Part shown: positions 1 to 10,977 of the stretch, piece by piece
Layout: each line of letters begins with the position of its first letter
Numbering within the stretch: position 1 is the first letter of the stretch
NCBI GenBank assembly: GCA_020226215.1
Contig: CM035228.1
Location: 67,925,989-67,989,988, forward strand
From: Sindora glabra
Taxonomy: Eukaryota; Streptophyta; Magnoliopsida; Fabales; Fabaceae
Length of the DNA stretch: 64,000 nt
Direction of reading: 5' to 3'
Program-made: the position numbers and the translations under genes
Notes under the pieces: model-generated
Databases searched by the model: none
What the model was told of the DNA's origin: nothing
What the model saw: the letters and a program-made list of their open reading frames with translations, nothing else

Positions 1-106
1 ATTTGTGAACATGACATTTTAATGGTTATTGTATAAAACTTTGAACTAATAGAATGTCTCAGTTACACTAAAAGTGAATGTCATACTTATGTGTATAAGT
101 TGTTTG

Positions 107-310
107 TGAATTGAAATTTGCTATCATGCATATGTTATACATTTGTTATAGATAGAGTTTACCTTGTGTATCTTATAATGTGATGGATATGATCATTGTG
201 CCATAAATGAGATTGTGAATTGTATTTTATATTTGTCATGTAAGAGTTGTATCATTTATGAATTAAAATTTATTACCATGCATGTGTTATACATTTATGT
301 ATAGTTTGTA
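107..310. repeat. two-copy imperfect direct repeat
   Basis: A block of about 50 bases at 107-160 recurs at 258-310. The shared core reads ATGCAT(A/G)TGTTATACATTT, preceded by a GAATT(G/A)AAATTT segment. The offset is about 150 bases. It lies just upstream of the Myb/SANT relic and may belong to its old upstream or intron sequence. No function is implied. Confidence 0.6.
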
Positions 311-412
311 TTATTTTATATTACTTAGTTGTATGACAATTTACAGATAGAGAATGCTGAAGAATAAGAAGTTTGACAATAGGGGAGAGGCATAATTGAA
401 AAACATATACAA

Positions 413-1745
413 TGGACGCCAGAGATGGATTCAGTGTTATTAGATGTATTGTTCGAGAAGGCCTATAAAGGAAATTGGCCTGATGGGACTTTTACTTCCA
501 TAACATATGCCACTATAGTGTTAGAACTTAAGCAATTAATTGGTCTATTCTTCCAAAAGTAGCACATAAAAAAATAGGATAAGAACATTGAAGGATCATT
601 TCAATAAGTGCTATGATTTATTCCATAAGTAAAGTGGAGTTTTTATGGAATCTAACAACATGAATATTCAAAGCTGAACATCAAGTGTGTAATGAGATTT
701 GTATGGTAATGAACTTAGTATGTTAAGCATTACGTGTGATCCCCGTTAACAATTATGTAATTACAATTTGGAACAAGATTCACCATTACCTTAGATTACA
801 TATGTAGATGATAATGTACCCCTCCTTTTTCATATATGTGATTCATGACACATGTTTTTTCATGGGATTTTTATGCTATGACATAAAACTTCTGATGGTT
901 ATCTGTTACTTATAGTATTGCATAAAAATCAAACAATATGATACACCATACAAATATATGTGAAAGTGTATGCCTTTTCTTTGTTTAAACATGAATGTAG
1001 AAGTAGGCGTTGGCATTACAATTGATGGTATTATTTTATTTAGTATTTCTTGTAGAAGGATGTTGCATGCTATAGTTAATATTTTATGTTTATCTAATGG
1101 AGGGTGTAATTTCAAGAGAAGCTTGAGGCCTAGAAATGGAAACATATTCTTATCTATGATTATGAAAAATTGTTGGAACTCTTTGGTAGAGATAGGGGTT
1201 ACTAGTGTATATATTGAGACTCTAAGGGACAAAGCTTAGAGATAGGAGAAAAAGGCTTGAACTTGAATGATAGCTTTGAACTGATGTTTGAGTTTGATGT
1301 GCAATGAAGAAATAAGGCTCCCAACTTCACATAGCATGCTAATGTATTTAGTCTTAAGGGTGCTCCATCCAACTAATGTTAAGAGTATGTTCGTTCTAAT
1401 CAATCATAAGGAACTTCATCATTAAAAGGTTTTAAGTGGAAGGCACCTATGCTTGATGTGATTGAAAGGGAGTATGAAAGGTTGGACATGGGAATCAACA
1501 AGTTAAGTGTGTAATGAGAAAGATGGCAAAAAAGTATGTTCAAATAATTGAAAAAAGCCTATTAATCCTTGAGAATAATGGACCTTCTCATTACAACAAG
1601 GAAGATGTATAGCAAGAGTTGGAGAATATAATAGTACCCTAAGAATTTTAACTAAAGTGTTACAGTTTCTTATGTGAAAATAAGAAGGTGAAGAAGCAAT
1701 TTTTTAATGTTCCACCTCGTGTACAACTACAAATGTTGTACTAAC
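413..1745 (+). pseudogene. Myb/SANT-like domain gene relic (plant Myb_DNA-bind_3 type)
   Basis: Translating from 413 gives WTPEMDSVLLDVLFEKA, then KGNWPDGTFTS and ELKQ. This is the start of the plant Myb/SANT-like DNA-binding domain (Pfam Myb_DNA-bind_3), whose family pattern is W-TP-ELLL, then N-RPDG-F. In-frame stops follow from about 560, yet the later HIKK, SFQ and FLWNLTT stretches (to about 730) still follow the domain. A second block resumes at 1437 (WKAPMLDVIEREYERLD) and 1571-1740 (ENNGPSHYN, ELENI, CYSFLCENK, FFNVPP), which looks like the C-terminal part of the same kind of protein. The piece in between (about 770-1300) is unrelated to anything I recognise and could be an intron or insertion. 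Such genes occur both as host genes and as the DNA-binding ORF of PIF/Harbinger transposons. Many stops make it dead. The N-terminal assignment is firm; the C-terminal one is probable. Confidence 0.7.
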
Positions 1746-2254
1746 TTAGGGTAAATGCAGGAGTTAGTTGAGCTACTAATAACGTAACCAAATGACACAT
1801 TCTTAGTGAAATTTTGGTTAGTAATGTGATCAAATATTGTTATATTGTGGGCTTATCATTTATTGAATAGTTTGTATGGATTGTATCTTAATACTTGCTT
1901 TGACATTCCATATATTAGTCCTTATTTGCTATTCTTATAATGCTTGATTTTGCAATATTAGCAAAATGACGGGTTTTAATAACATTTTTTATGAATTATA
2001 GATACTTTTGCTCCACCACTATATGAAGATATGACTATTTTGAGTTAGTGCTTGCATTGGATTGTGTATCATTCATGGTTTGATTGAAGTGAGGTATTTG
2101 GTTATGCCTTTTCATATCCCTAGTATCGACAGTAACATGTGAATAGACAATCGATATAATGCTATATTTTGAATTTGTGCATGAGTTATAGAAATTAGAA
2201 CTCAACTAAAATGAAAATTTCAATAAATAAATTATACTAAGTTATGTTTATATG

Positions 2255-2570
2255 CCAAGTGCACTTCATCACATGTCATGTTATCTTTGTGTGCCTTGGA
2301 GAACATCTATAGAAAGCCAGTTTGCATGGTGGTTTTTAAAAATAAACATTGTTAGAATATTGGTTTACAAACAACTACAAAGTGCCTAATGTTTGATATT
2401 ACATTTTTTGGACTTTGCAAGTTGGAATGTGACAAGTGTACTTTGTCATATGTCATGTTATCTTTGTGTGCCTTGGAGAACATCTATGCGAAGCCAGTTT
2501 GTATGGTGGTTTTTAAAAAATGAACATTGTTAGAATATTGGTTTACGAACAATAAATGAGTCATAAATGT
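2255..2570. repeat. direct repeat of about 125 bases, offset 177
   Basis: The segment beginning near 2257 (GTGCACTTCATCACATGTCATG) and running to about 2385 recurs from about 2436 to 2565. The copies share the stretches TCTTTGTGTGCCTTGGAGAA, CATTGTTAGAATATTGG and ATGGTGGTTTTTAAA. Identity by eye is above 85 percent, so the duplication is fairly recent compared with the array that follows. Confidence 0.85.
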
Positions 2571-2721
2571 GACAAGTGTACTTTCCAAACGACACACTTT
2601 AATATCAAGAAGAATAAAAGTACAAAAATAAAAATAAATGAGTCATATTTCATCACTACATATTCCCAGTCAAGTAACTCGATAAATTGAATGAAGGCAT
2701 TATAGAAATTGTTGTAAAAAG

Positions 2722-4992
2722 TTTATGTTCGATATTATTATTTCCACATAAAATAGTAACATCAAGTTTGATGTTATTGTTTTGTGTGAAAATAGTAACA
2801 TGCTATTTTTGTGGAGAGTTCCATTGTTAATCATATTTTATTTCATCTATTTATGACATATTTTTGTTAATGTTTTTGAAACATGTTATTTTTTTTTATC
2901 AATTTTTATTATTAATCATGATTGATTTGTTAATTTATTCTTAATTTTTATTTGATGTTACTGTTTCCATATAAAACAGTAACATCTCTTTGGTGTTACT
3001 GTTTCTTGTGGAAACAGTAATATATTTTTTTTGTTGAAGTTCTATTGTTAATCATATTTTATTTTATTTATTTATGGTATTTTTTGTTAGTGTTGCTATT
3101 TCATACTAAATAAAAATATGTTTCTAGAGGAAAATAAAATGTTACTATTTGTTCTAAAAACAGTAACATATTATTTTTTTTATCAATTTTTATTGTTAAT
3201 TATGTTTAATTTGTCAATTTATTTTAAGTTTTTGTTTGATGTTACTATTTTCACATAAAATAGTAAATCTCGGTTGGTGTTACTATATTTTATGGAAACA
3301 ATAACACATTATTTTGTCAAAATTTCATTATTAATCATATTTCATTTATTTATTTATGGTATTTTTTAGTTAGTATTGCTATTTCAGATTAAATAGAAAT
3401 ATGTTACTAGAAGAAAATAATATGTAAATATTTGTTCTGTAAACAGTAATATATTATTATTTTATTAATTTTTATTATTACTCATGCTTAATTTATCAAT
3501 TTATTTCAAATTTTTGTTTGATGTTATTGTTTCCACATAAAACAGTAATATTTTCTTCTTTAACAGTTTGATTGTTAATTAAATTTATTTTACTCATTTA
3601 TTTTAGATTTTTGGCTGATGTTTCTATTTTGTTTCAAAATAGTAATATATTATTGTTTAAAAAATAAATAATAATATGTTGTTATTTGGCAATTCAATTA
3701 TTAATTAGACTTGATTTATCCATTTATTTGAGGTTTTGGTTAGTGTTATTATTTTAAAATAAAATAGTAACATCTTCTTCTTTGACAGTTTGATTGTTAA
3801 TTAAACTTGATTTATTTATTTAGAGTTTTTAGTTAGTGTCACTATTTTGAAATGAAATAATAGGATATTTTTGTTTGGAGAAGAAATAATAACATGTTAT
3901 TTTTTGGTAATTTGATTATTAACTAGACTTTATTTATCCATTTATTTGTGATTTTTTGTTAATGTTATTGTTTTGAAATGAAACAGTAATATATTACTGT
4001 CTAGAGAACAAACAATAACATCATTTTCTTTAACAATTTGGTTGTTAATTAAACTTGATTTATGCATTTATTTAAGATTTTTGGTTAGTATTACTATTTT
4101 GAAATGAAACAATAACATCTTCTTTTTTAGCATTTTGGTTGTTAATTAGATTTGTTTTACCTATTTATTTTGAGTTTTTAGTTAGTGTTACTGTTTTGAA
4201 ACGAAATAGTAATATGTTACTGTTTGGATTTGGAGAACAAATAGTAATTAACTTTTATTTGATAATTTCATTGTTAATTAAAATTTATTTATTTATTTAT
4301 TTAGGATTTTTATTTAGTATTACTGTTTTGAAATGAAATAGTAAAATGTTATGTTTGGAGAATAAACAATAACATCTTGTTCTTTAGTAATATGATTTTT
4401 AATTAGACTTGATTTATGCATTTATTTACGATTTTTAATTAATATTACTGTTTTGAAACGAAATAATGATATGTTACTGTCTGGAGAACAAACAATAATA
4501 TCTTCTTTTTTAGTAATTTGATTTTTAATTAGACTTGATTTATATATTTATTTAAAATTTTTAGTTAGTGTTACTGTTTTAAAACAAAATAGTGATATGT
4601 TACTATCTAAAAAATAAACAATAATATCCTCTTCTTTAGTAATTTAGTTGTTAATTAGACTTAATTTATCCATTTATTTTGAATTTTCAGTTGATATTAC
4701 TATTTTGAAATGAAATAGTAATATCTTTTTCTTTAACAATTTAATTATTAATTAGATTTATATTACCCATTTATTTTGAATTTTGGGTTGATATTACCGT
4801 TTTGAAACAAAATAATAATATGTTAGTATTTAGAAAAAAATAGTAATATGTTATTATTTAGTAATTTTATTATTAATTACACTTAATTTATGCATTTATT
4901 TAAAATTTTTTATTAGTATTACTATTTTGAAACAAAATAATAATATATTACTATTTAGTCTACAAACAGTAATATATTATTTTTTAGTAATT
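2722..4992. repeat. tandem array with palindromic GTTACTGTTT core, two organisation modes
   Basis: The whole stretch is made of diverged units, each carrying an inverted repeat of the form GTTACTGTTT, about 7 bases, AAACAGTAAC. A perfect example is 2957-2966 paired with 2974-2983, and an 11-bp stem starts at 2995. From about 2950 to 3520 the organisation is a higher-order unit of about 283 bases: equivalent blocks start at 2957, 3241 and 3523. From 3523 on, unit starts are spaced about 97, 125, 93, 126, 126, 97, 132, 125, 126, 126, 97 and 125 bases. Long units contain two successive stem-loops and short units one. The units also share TTTGATTGTTAATTAGACTT and a CATTTATTT segment. There is no protein-coding content. 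It could be a satellite or the subterminal region of a DNA transposon. Confidence 0.85.
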
Positions 4993-4999
4993 TTATTTA

Positions 5000-5725
5000 T
5001 TAAGAAAATTATTATGGCAGTACTAGATACCAAAAGAGTTGGGGAGCAAAAGTTTAACATGATCCGAATGAATTTAAATTGATAAAAATGATATCAAAGT
5101 TAGAAAAATAATAAGAAAATAAAAAAATTAAGAAAAGTAATTGAAAAAGATCTTTTTTCACCAACCAAAGTAGGAAAAATGCCTAAATATGTGTAAATTT
5201 TGAAAAGTTACATGAAATAAGAAAAATTTGCTCAAATCAAACAATTGAGTACAAAGTTATGGTTATTCAAAATTTTGAGCTCGTTTTACACATTTCTAAT
5301 TAGGTAGACTCCATTGAATCCAATTTTTCTTATTTTCTATTGAAAGATCATAGGAAGATTATGGAAAGATAAATGAAAATAAGTGATCATATGCAAAAAT
5401 TTAACTAATCATTAAGTTATGCTTTTTTGAAGTTTCTGATTCATAACCATATTCTAATGCTTAAAAAAGGATATTTTGAAAATATAATAGTAATAATTCA
5501 TAAAATCGGTACATATTTAAAATAAAGATAAGCGCGAGTATCTCTTTGAAAAGAAGTTTGGGAAGCGATATTATAATGTAATTTATCATAAAAAATTTAT
5601 TTAATTTTATTTTTTAATGATATTTCCAACAATAAATAAGAATTTTTTAAAGAATTTCATTTTCCATGATTAGCTCAATAGTAAATTATTTTTGGATGAT
5701 AGATCTATTTTTTTTTCTCTTAAAG
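5000..5725. other. AT-rich spacer, nothing recognised
   Basis: This follows the palindromic array and precedes the promoter of the basic-protein gene. I see no coding exon, repeat unit or element end in it. Confidence 0.6.
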
Positions 5726-5729
5726 AGTT

Positions 5730-6058
5730 AGCCCACTTTTTCAGCCCATGCATAACGAACCAACTTATAATTAATGGCATTTTATATATTAATATGCAAT
5801 TTAACCAGTAAAAAAATGCCTCACGTGAAGTGCTCCGATACAGTTAGGGTATCTTGTGTCCTTCCTGGTATTATTGCTTATACGGTAATGAAATAGCCAC
5901 GTTTTCAAGGTTTATTAACCCCAGTTTTGTCTGGCGTGTGGAAGTCCCGCCCAAACGTAAAATTGTTATAGAATCGGAAGGTAAGGGAAAAAGCGTTGTG
6001 TATACGACGCCAGTGGACGGGAGGCCCAAAGTCTGTATTCCTCCAGTTCTAGGGTTTT
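5730..6058 (+). promoter_or_regulatory. promoter/5' leader with site II and telo-box motifs
   Basis: RGCCCA motifs (site II, the complement of TGGGCY) occur at 5730-5735, 5743-5748 and 6023-6028. A telo-box (AAACCCTA, present as its complement TAGGGTTT) sits at 6050-6057, 13 bases before the start codon. A TATA-like TTTATATATT is at 5782-5791. Co-occurrence of site II and telo-box is known for plant ribosomal-protein and nucleolar genes, so the pair supports a ribosome-biogenesis-like, growth-linked regulation of the next gene. The transcription start cannot be fixed from sequence alone. Base composition rises in GC from about 5820, typical of a 5' leader. Confidence 0.65.
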
Positions 6059-6070
6059 GAGAAAAAGGCA

Positions 6071-9000
6071 ATGGCAAAGTTCAATGTGGTGCAAAAGAGA
6101 AGAAGAGCACTAATAGCAGAGAAGAAGAGACAAATACATGGAGATCCATCTACCGGCAAGCTCAAGAACAGACCCCAACCCCTTTCCGTATCGGGCAAAC
6201 GCAAGCGCAAGCTTTTCAAGAAATGGCGCCGAGTAATCTCTCTGTTTCTTTGTTTTGATGAAACTGAAAAGAAATTATCTGTTTTAAAGGTTGAGAAATT
6301 AAATTCATTTTTTTTAAATTTACGAAGCTACTTGATGTTTATGATTTTAAATAATTGTAGGAGCAAAAGGAAGCTTTGGAGAAGGGATTAATTAGCATGG
6401 AAGATGTGGAAATGTCTGTTGCAGAAGGTAAACTCCATTATGCACCGGTTTGAAGTTAAATATTTGTGTCCCTTTTTGTCTTTTTAAGTGTGAAGTTAAT
6501 GGATGATCTTCTCCGGACTAGTTATGCATTTATCCATCTCTGATATGAGTACGATTAGTTATACCTCATAGGTATTTGATTATTTACTATAGGTTGTGTG
6601 TTGGAATGATTTTAGGGTAGTCCAAGAAACTTTCGGGGCAAGTTCCATATGTCTGATTTATATTTAGGTTTCTATAAGAAATGCTTGGCTCACCTTATGA
6701 AAATTTGATCGTGGGAATCTGCTTGTGTGAGTTTGGATTGTAGGGTTGTCTATTCTGACTACAAGTTAGAATGCCATTGTTGAACTTCCAAAATTTTGAA
6801 ATTTATTGGTCTGAATATCAGTACTTTTTGATGATATTGGAAAATTAACTGAACCCTGATGGCATAAAACACCAAAAGGTTTCTATGCTAGTAAACTTGG
6901 TGATCCTTTTCCGTTCTTAGGATGATATTGTAGGGTTGTCGATTTCTGACTACAAGTTAGAATGTCACTGTTGAACTCCCGAAAGTTTGAAATTTATTGG
7001 TCTCAATATCAGTACTTTTTGATGATATTGGAAAATTAACTGAACCCTGATGGCATAAAACACCAAAAGGTTTCTATGCTAGTAAATTTGGTGATCCTTT
7101 TCTGTTCTCAGGATGCTACTGAGAGGACAACTGTGATGTTCTGTTGTTATGGTCCTTTGCATTTTAGATACTCCTAGGTATTGTTGTCAGAATCACAATC
7201 TGGGTTATGAGATAGCATGATTCTGCAATTAATGGTATCCAAATCATGCTTTCTTGGTGGCTGGCTTGCTGTTGCCTGGGGTCTCCAATCCAAGAGAGGA
7301 GGATCAGTTCGATTGGTGGGATGGCTGTGATCCCACTGAGTTTTCCAACCTCTGTAAAAGCCATCTGGGTTGGGGTTCAAAGGTTCTGGACTTGATTTTT
7401 TAAAAAATAAAATAATAACTCAATGCCAAAAAACCTTTTCTTCAGCCTCCTTTGCTCAAAACAGAACCAGAAATGCAAATCCTAAGTGAAAACCATCTTT
7501 GAAAAACTGAGCAGAGTCTTTGCACATAAATTCATGGGTTCTGGCTGGAAGCTGGGTTGTCTTCAAGCTTCAACCTTTAGTTCACTATTTTCTGGTTGCT
7601 GGTTTGGTACCAAAAGTCCAAAACAGATATGAGGAGGTGAATTTGTGAAGAAAAAAAGGGAAGTGGGGTTTTGATATTTACTTAAATGATTTATAAAGGC
7701 TATGTTTGCTAGTTGCTGCCTTATTAGATAAGATCGCTTCAAGTCTTCAGTATTTAAGTGTTACTTGCTAGTTTCAAAAATTATAGTGAGTGTTGACTTG
7801 CTGCCTTGAATATTTTTCCTTTAAAATTTACCAAATTTTGATCATTTCCTTTTAATTTATACTGTGTGAGTTTTGATTATATATGCATGTTTAAACACTG
7901 TAAAATTGTATTTCTTACAAAAAGGTCATAATCTTACGATCTCATTATGATCTTAGGATCCCAGCCCTCCCTTCCAATTTTTGGTAGGATTGCAATACGG
8001 GCAACCTTGCTCCTAAGGGTACTAACTACAAAGTGGCCCTTTTAGTGATATGAGAATTCAGTTTTTTTTTTTGTTAAATCTTTTGATTTAAATTAAAAAA
8101 AAAAAAAGCATAGCTTTGTTATATATACTTATTTACTCATCATCTGCTTGTTCTTTGAATTTTTTGCCAAAAAGTGAATTTATTGAGGTGTGGCATCTAG
8201 CATAAAACTTTGTCCATATTGAAAACATAGAATATTAATATCCTATTATGTGAGGCAGTCACTTATACTAGTTCTTAGAAAATTTATGGAAGCTTTAATG
8301 TCACCATTGTTTTTAAAATGTCATGGAGGCATGAAGTGCATTGAGTGCCCATTGCTACCCCTACATTAAGGTTTAGGCTGCTCCTTACCATTAAAAGATG
8401 CAATTTTTTTAGAGATTGATGAACTGTTTTTATATAGTTGTTTTTCTATGTCTATTCAATACAAAATAAATAAATATATAAATAAATAACTGAAAAAAAA
8501 AGGGGAAAAATGTTTCAAGTATTTATTTAAGCTGATATGATTTGATATTTCACATAGGTGAATCTCAAGATGTTAGCAAAACTCCGAAAAAGATTCACTT
8601 GAAGAAGAATTTGAAGGTTAAACAACTGAAGCGCAAAGGTGAGTGATTCATTTTAATATTTTATTTCTCTCTATCATGTACCGCTGCTTGTTATCTTAAG
8701 TTGAAATGTGTGAAATAATTAGTTACCATGGGCAGTAATGGAGTTTCACCTTGCTTTTATTTTATATCAAGCTTGTATATTATTATTCTAGCACAACACT
8801 CTTGTGTAATCCATTATAACTCGTGTTCTCTTTTTTTCTTTTTGGGGGTGGACATCATTATAACATTTCATATGTTCATTGTGTTCATTTTCTTCTGGTA
8901 GTTACTAAAACAACAGTGATGATTGTCATGGCCAAATTTTTCGGCAGCATTCCTCCGTACCCCTTTGACCAACACTTGTAGTGAAAGAATAAGTTGCTAT

Positions 9001-9460
9001 AACTGTCTAAGATTACTTATATTGCTTGTGGTTTTCTTCAGCATAGAGAGAAAAGGAGGGATAATAGAAAAAGAGGTGAAAAAGACCTTTGCTGAGAAAA
9101 GTTGTCATCTTTTTGGATTGAGGAAAATTGATTAGCAGAAGTAGAATTTTTTTAGTGAAAATTCCTGAGGTTAGGCGAATGGGGAAGCAAGTAGCAATTG
9201 TTGACATCTCTCAAATCCCTTAGAAGTTCATTCTTAGAGCAAACATTCATAGTTGATGACGATTCAATTGGAGCTTTGATATAATGTTACTGTCAAAATG
9301 TTAAGAAACCATTGTGCCAATGTGCAGGGTGCATTGTTACTATCATATGTGCTCAAGTTTAATTGATATCTTGTCTTGGCTCCATACAGGTAAGAATAAA
9401 AGAAAATCGGCTACGGCAGCAGTTGCTGCTCAAGGTACATCTGATGCCATGGAGGAATAG
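6071..9460 (+). CDS. small basic, probably nucleolar protein, 4 exons, 126 aa
   Basis: Exons are 6071-6232, 6361-6427, 8558-8638 and 9390-9460 (TAG stop). Every intron is GT-AG, phases 0, 1 and 1, and the joined frame is open for 126 codons. The protein starts MAKFNVVQKRRRALIAEKKR and continues with a GDPSTGKLK segment, then LSVSGKRKRKLFKKWRR, an acidic-basic QKEALEKGLISMEDVEM stretch, a lysine-rich LKKNLKVKQLKRKGKNKRK tract and a short acidic end (DAMEE). It has no signal peptide, membrane segment or enzyme motif. I recognise it as a conserved plant protein of unknown function. The SGKRxRKLxKK plus QKE pattern recalls the animal C11orf98 family, but I could not test this. Dense K/R clusters plus the site II/telo-box promoter suggest a nuclear or nucleolar, ribosome-assembly-linked role; that is inference. 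Intron 2 is long (2.1 kb) and holds a 190-bp tandem duplication. The 3' half is duplicated downstream. Confidence 0.85.
6740..7115. repeat. 190-bp tandem duplication inside intron 2
   Basis: Unit 1 starts at 6740 (GTAGGGTTGTC) and unit 2 at 6930. They share long identical stretches, including AACTGAACCCTGATGGCATA and a run through ACACCAAAAGG and TTTCTATGCTAGTAAA, and end near 7115. Only a handful of substitutions separate them, so the duplication is young. It lies in the long intron of the basic-protein gene and does not disturb coding. Confidence 0.9.
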
Positions 9461-10510
9461 GTATTGAATGTTGTGATTGCACGTAACCTGGGGCTAGACA
9501 GCAGAAACTGGTGCTGCAAAGATATCGCAGGGAATTACACTTCTCTTTTTCTAGGGTAGTATAGGCAGGGTTTGATGGTTATTTTTTTTTCCTTTCTCTA
9601 AGTGGAACTAATCAAGGATATACATAATTTAATGTTATCCTTGAATTGATGGATTGATACATTTCCCAATTATTTTCGTTTTCTTCTAGAATCAGAAGTA
9701 TGTTATAGTTGATAAGGTTGACTGATTGGTCTTTTTCCCATACTTGTCAATATAATGTAGGTCTAATACATGAGATAATAATCAGGAAGTAACGAGACAA
9801 ATCCATAAAAAATTGGGCACTAAAAATTGTTGTAAGTTCCCCACAGAAAATGATTATATGGGGGAAAATGGAAAAACATCTATTTCAAATTTGGGATGGC
9901 AGTTGTGTTCTGTCCCTCTCCTAGTTAATTTTGAAATTTGGAAATCACAGTATGTTTGAAATTAATATTTATTATTTATTTAAGGGAGAAGTACAAAATA
10001 TCATCTTCAATTTTGGGTTAATGGATTGTGGCCATATCAGTATTGAAAATTTAGACATCAAACTCTTAAATTATATAAAGCTTTGAATTAATATTCATCA
10101 TTTAATTAATTAATTATTTTATTGGATTACATAGTTTTTTAATATTTACAATAATATGTTTGGTTATTACGTCATTTTATGAGAGTAATTTAGCAACTCA
10201 TTATCAACAATGAGTGTAAAAATGATAGAAATAACAATACTAAATATTAATATTGGTATAATAACAATTCTACTTATTTCTATGTAGTTAATTTACTGTG
10301 GAGAAACATGGCATATAGCAAAGAAAAATAACACATTCTGAAAATGGGAGAAAAATTTGAGCCTAATGATTAAGAGTGCATTTCACAGCCTATCAAATAT
10401 TACCAATTGGCATCGGGACAATTTTGCAGTGCAATATCTATCAATAGAAATGAAAGCACTCTTAAGGCTTTGTGAATAAAAAAGAAAGAAATATTTGAAA
10501 TGTTATCTTC

Positions 10511-10683
10511 TCTTTTGTTTGGATGAAGAGAAAAGAGTAAAAAATGAAATATTAAAAATAAAATTTATGGTTAAAATTTTCTAGTCATTGAAATTTTTTT
10601 TAAAAAAATTCTCCTTCAATTTGTTTCCAATTCAAATTTGAATTTTTTTTTCTACCCTATTTTCTACCTAACCAAACAAGAGG
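10511..10683. mobile_element. small MITE-like element with TGTTTGG termini
   Basis: The left end reads CTTTTGTTTGGATGAAGAG and the right end, on the other strand, CCTCTTGTTTGGTTAGG, about 170 bases apart with an AT-rich interior. This resembles short non-autonomous DNA elements with TGTTTGG-type inverted ends. It ends only about 6 bases before the left edge of the second copy of the gene duplication. Class is uncertain and target-site duplication is not clear. Confidence 0.5.
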
Positions 10684-10977
10684 TAAATGTTGTCCATATA
10701 AAAAACTTACAATATTAATATCGTATTATGTGAGAGGCAGCCACTTACATTAGTTCTTAGATAATTTATGAAAGCTTTAATGTCACCATTATTTTTAAAA
10801 TGTCATGGAGGCATGAACTGCACTAAATGGCCATCGTTTTGTTCCTTGCCATTAAAAGATTCAATTTTTTTCAAAGACTAAGAAATGGTTTTATACAGTC
10901 ACTTTACTATGACTATTTGCCATTAAAAAATGTTTCATGTATTTATTTAAGTTGATATGATTTGATATTTCATACAG

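Noticed and set aside
906..1239. Open frames on both strands (108 and 89 codons)
   Set aside because: Overlapping antisense frames of simple hydrophobic composition, with no known domain, inside the Myb/SANT relic.
4139..4336. 65-codon open frame
   Set aside because: Lies wholly within the palindromic tandem array; its Phe/Leu/Ile-rich translation is a by-product of the repeat.
7164..7380. Two overlapping minus-strand frames in intron 2
   Set aside because: They sit in the intron of a supported gene, have no homology I can see, and are in two frames at once.
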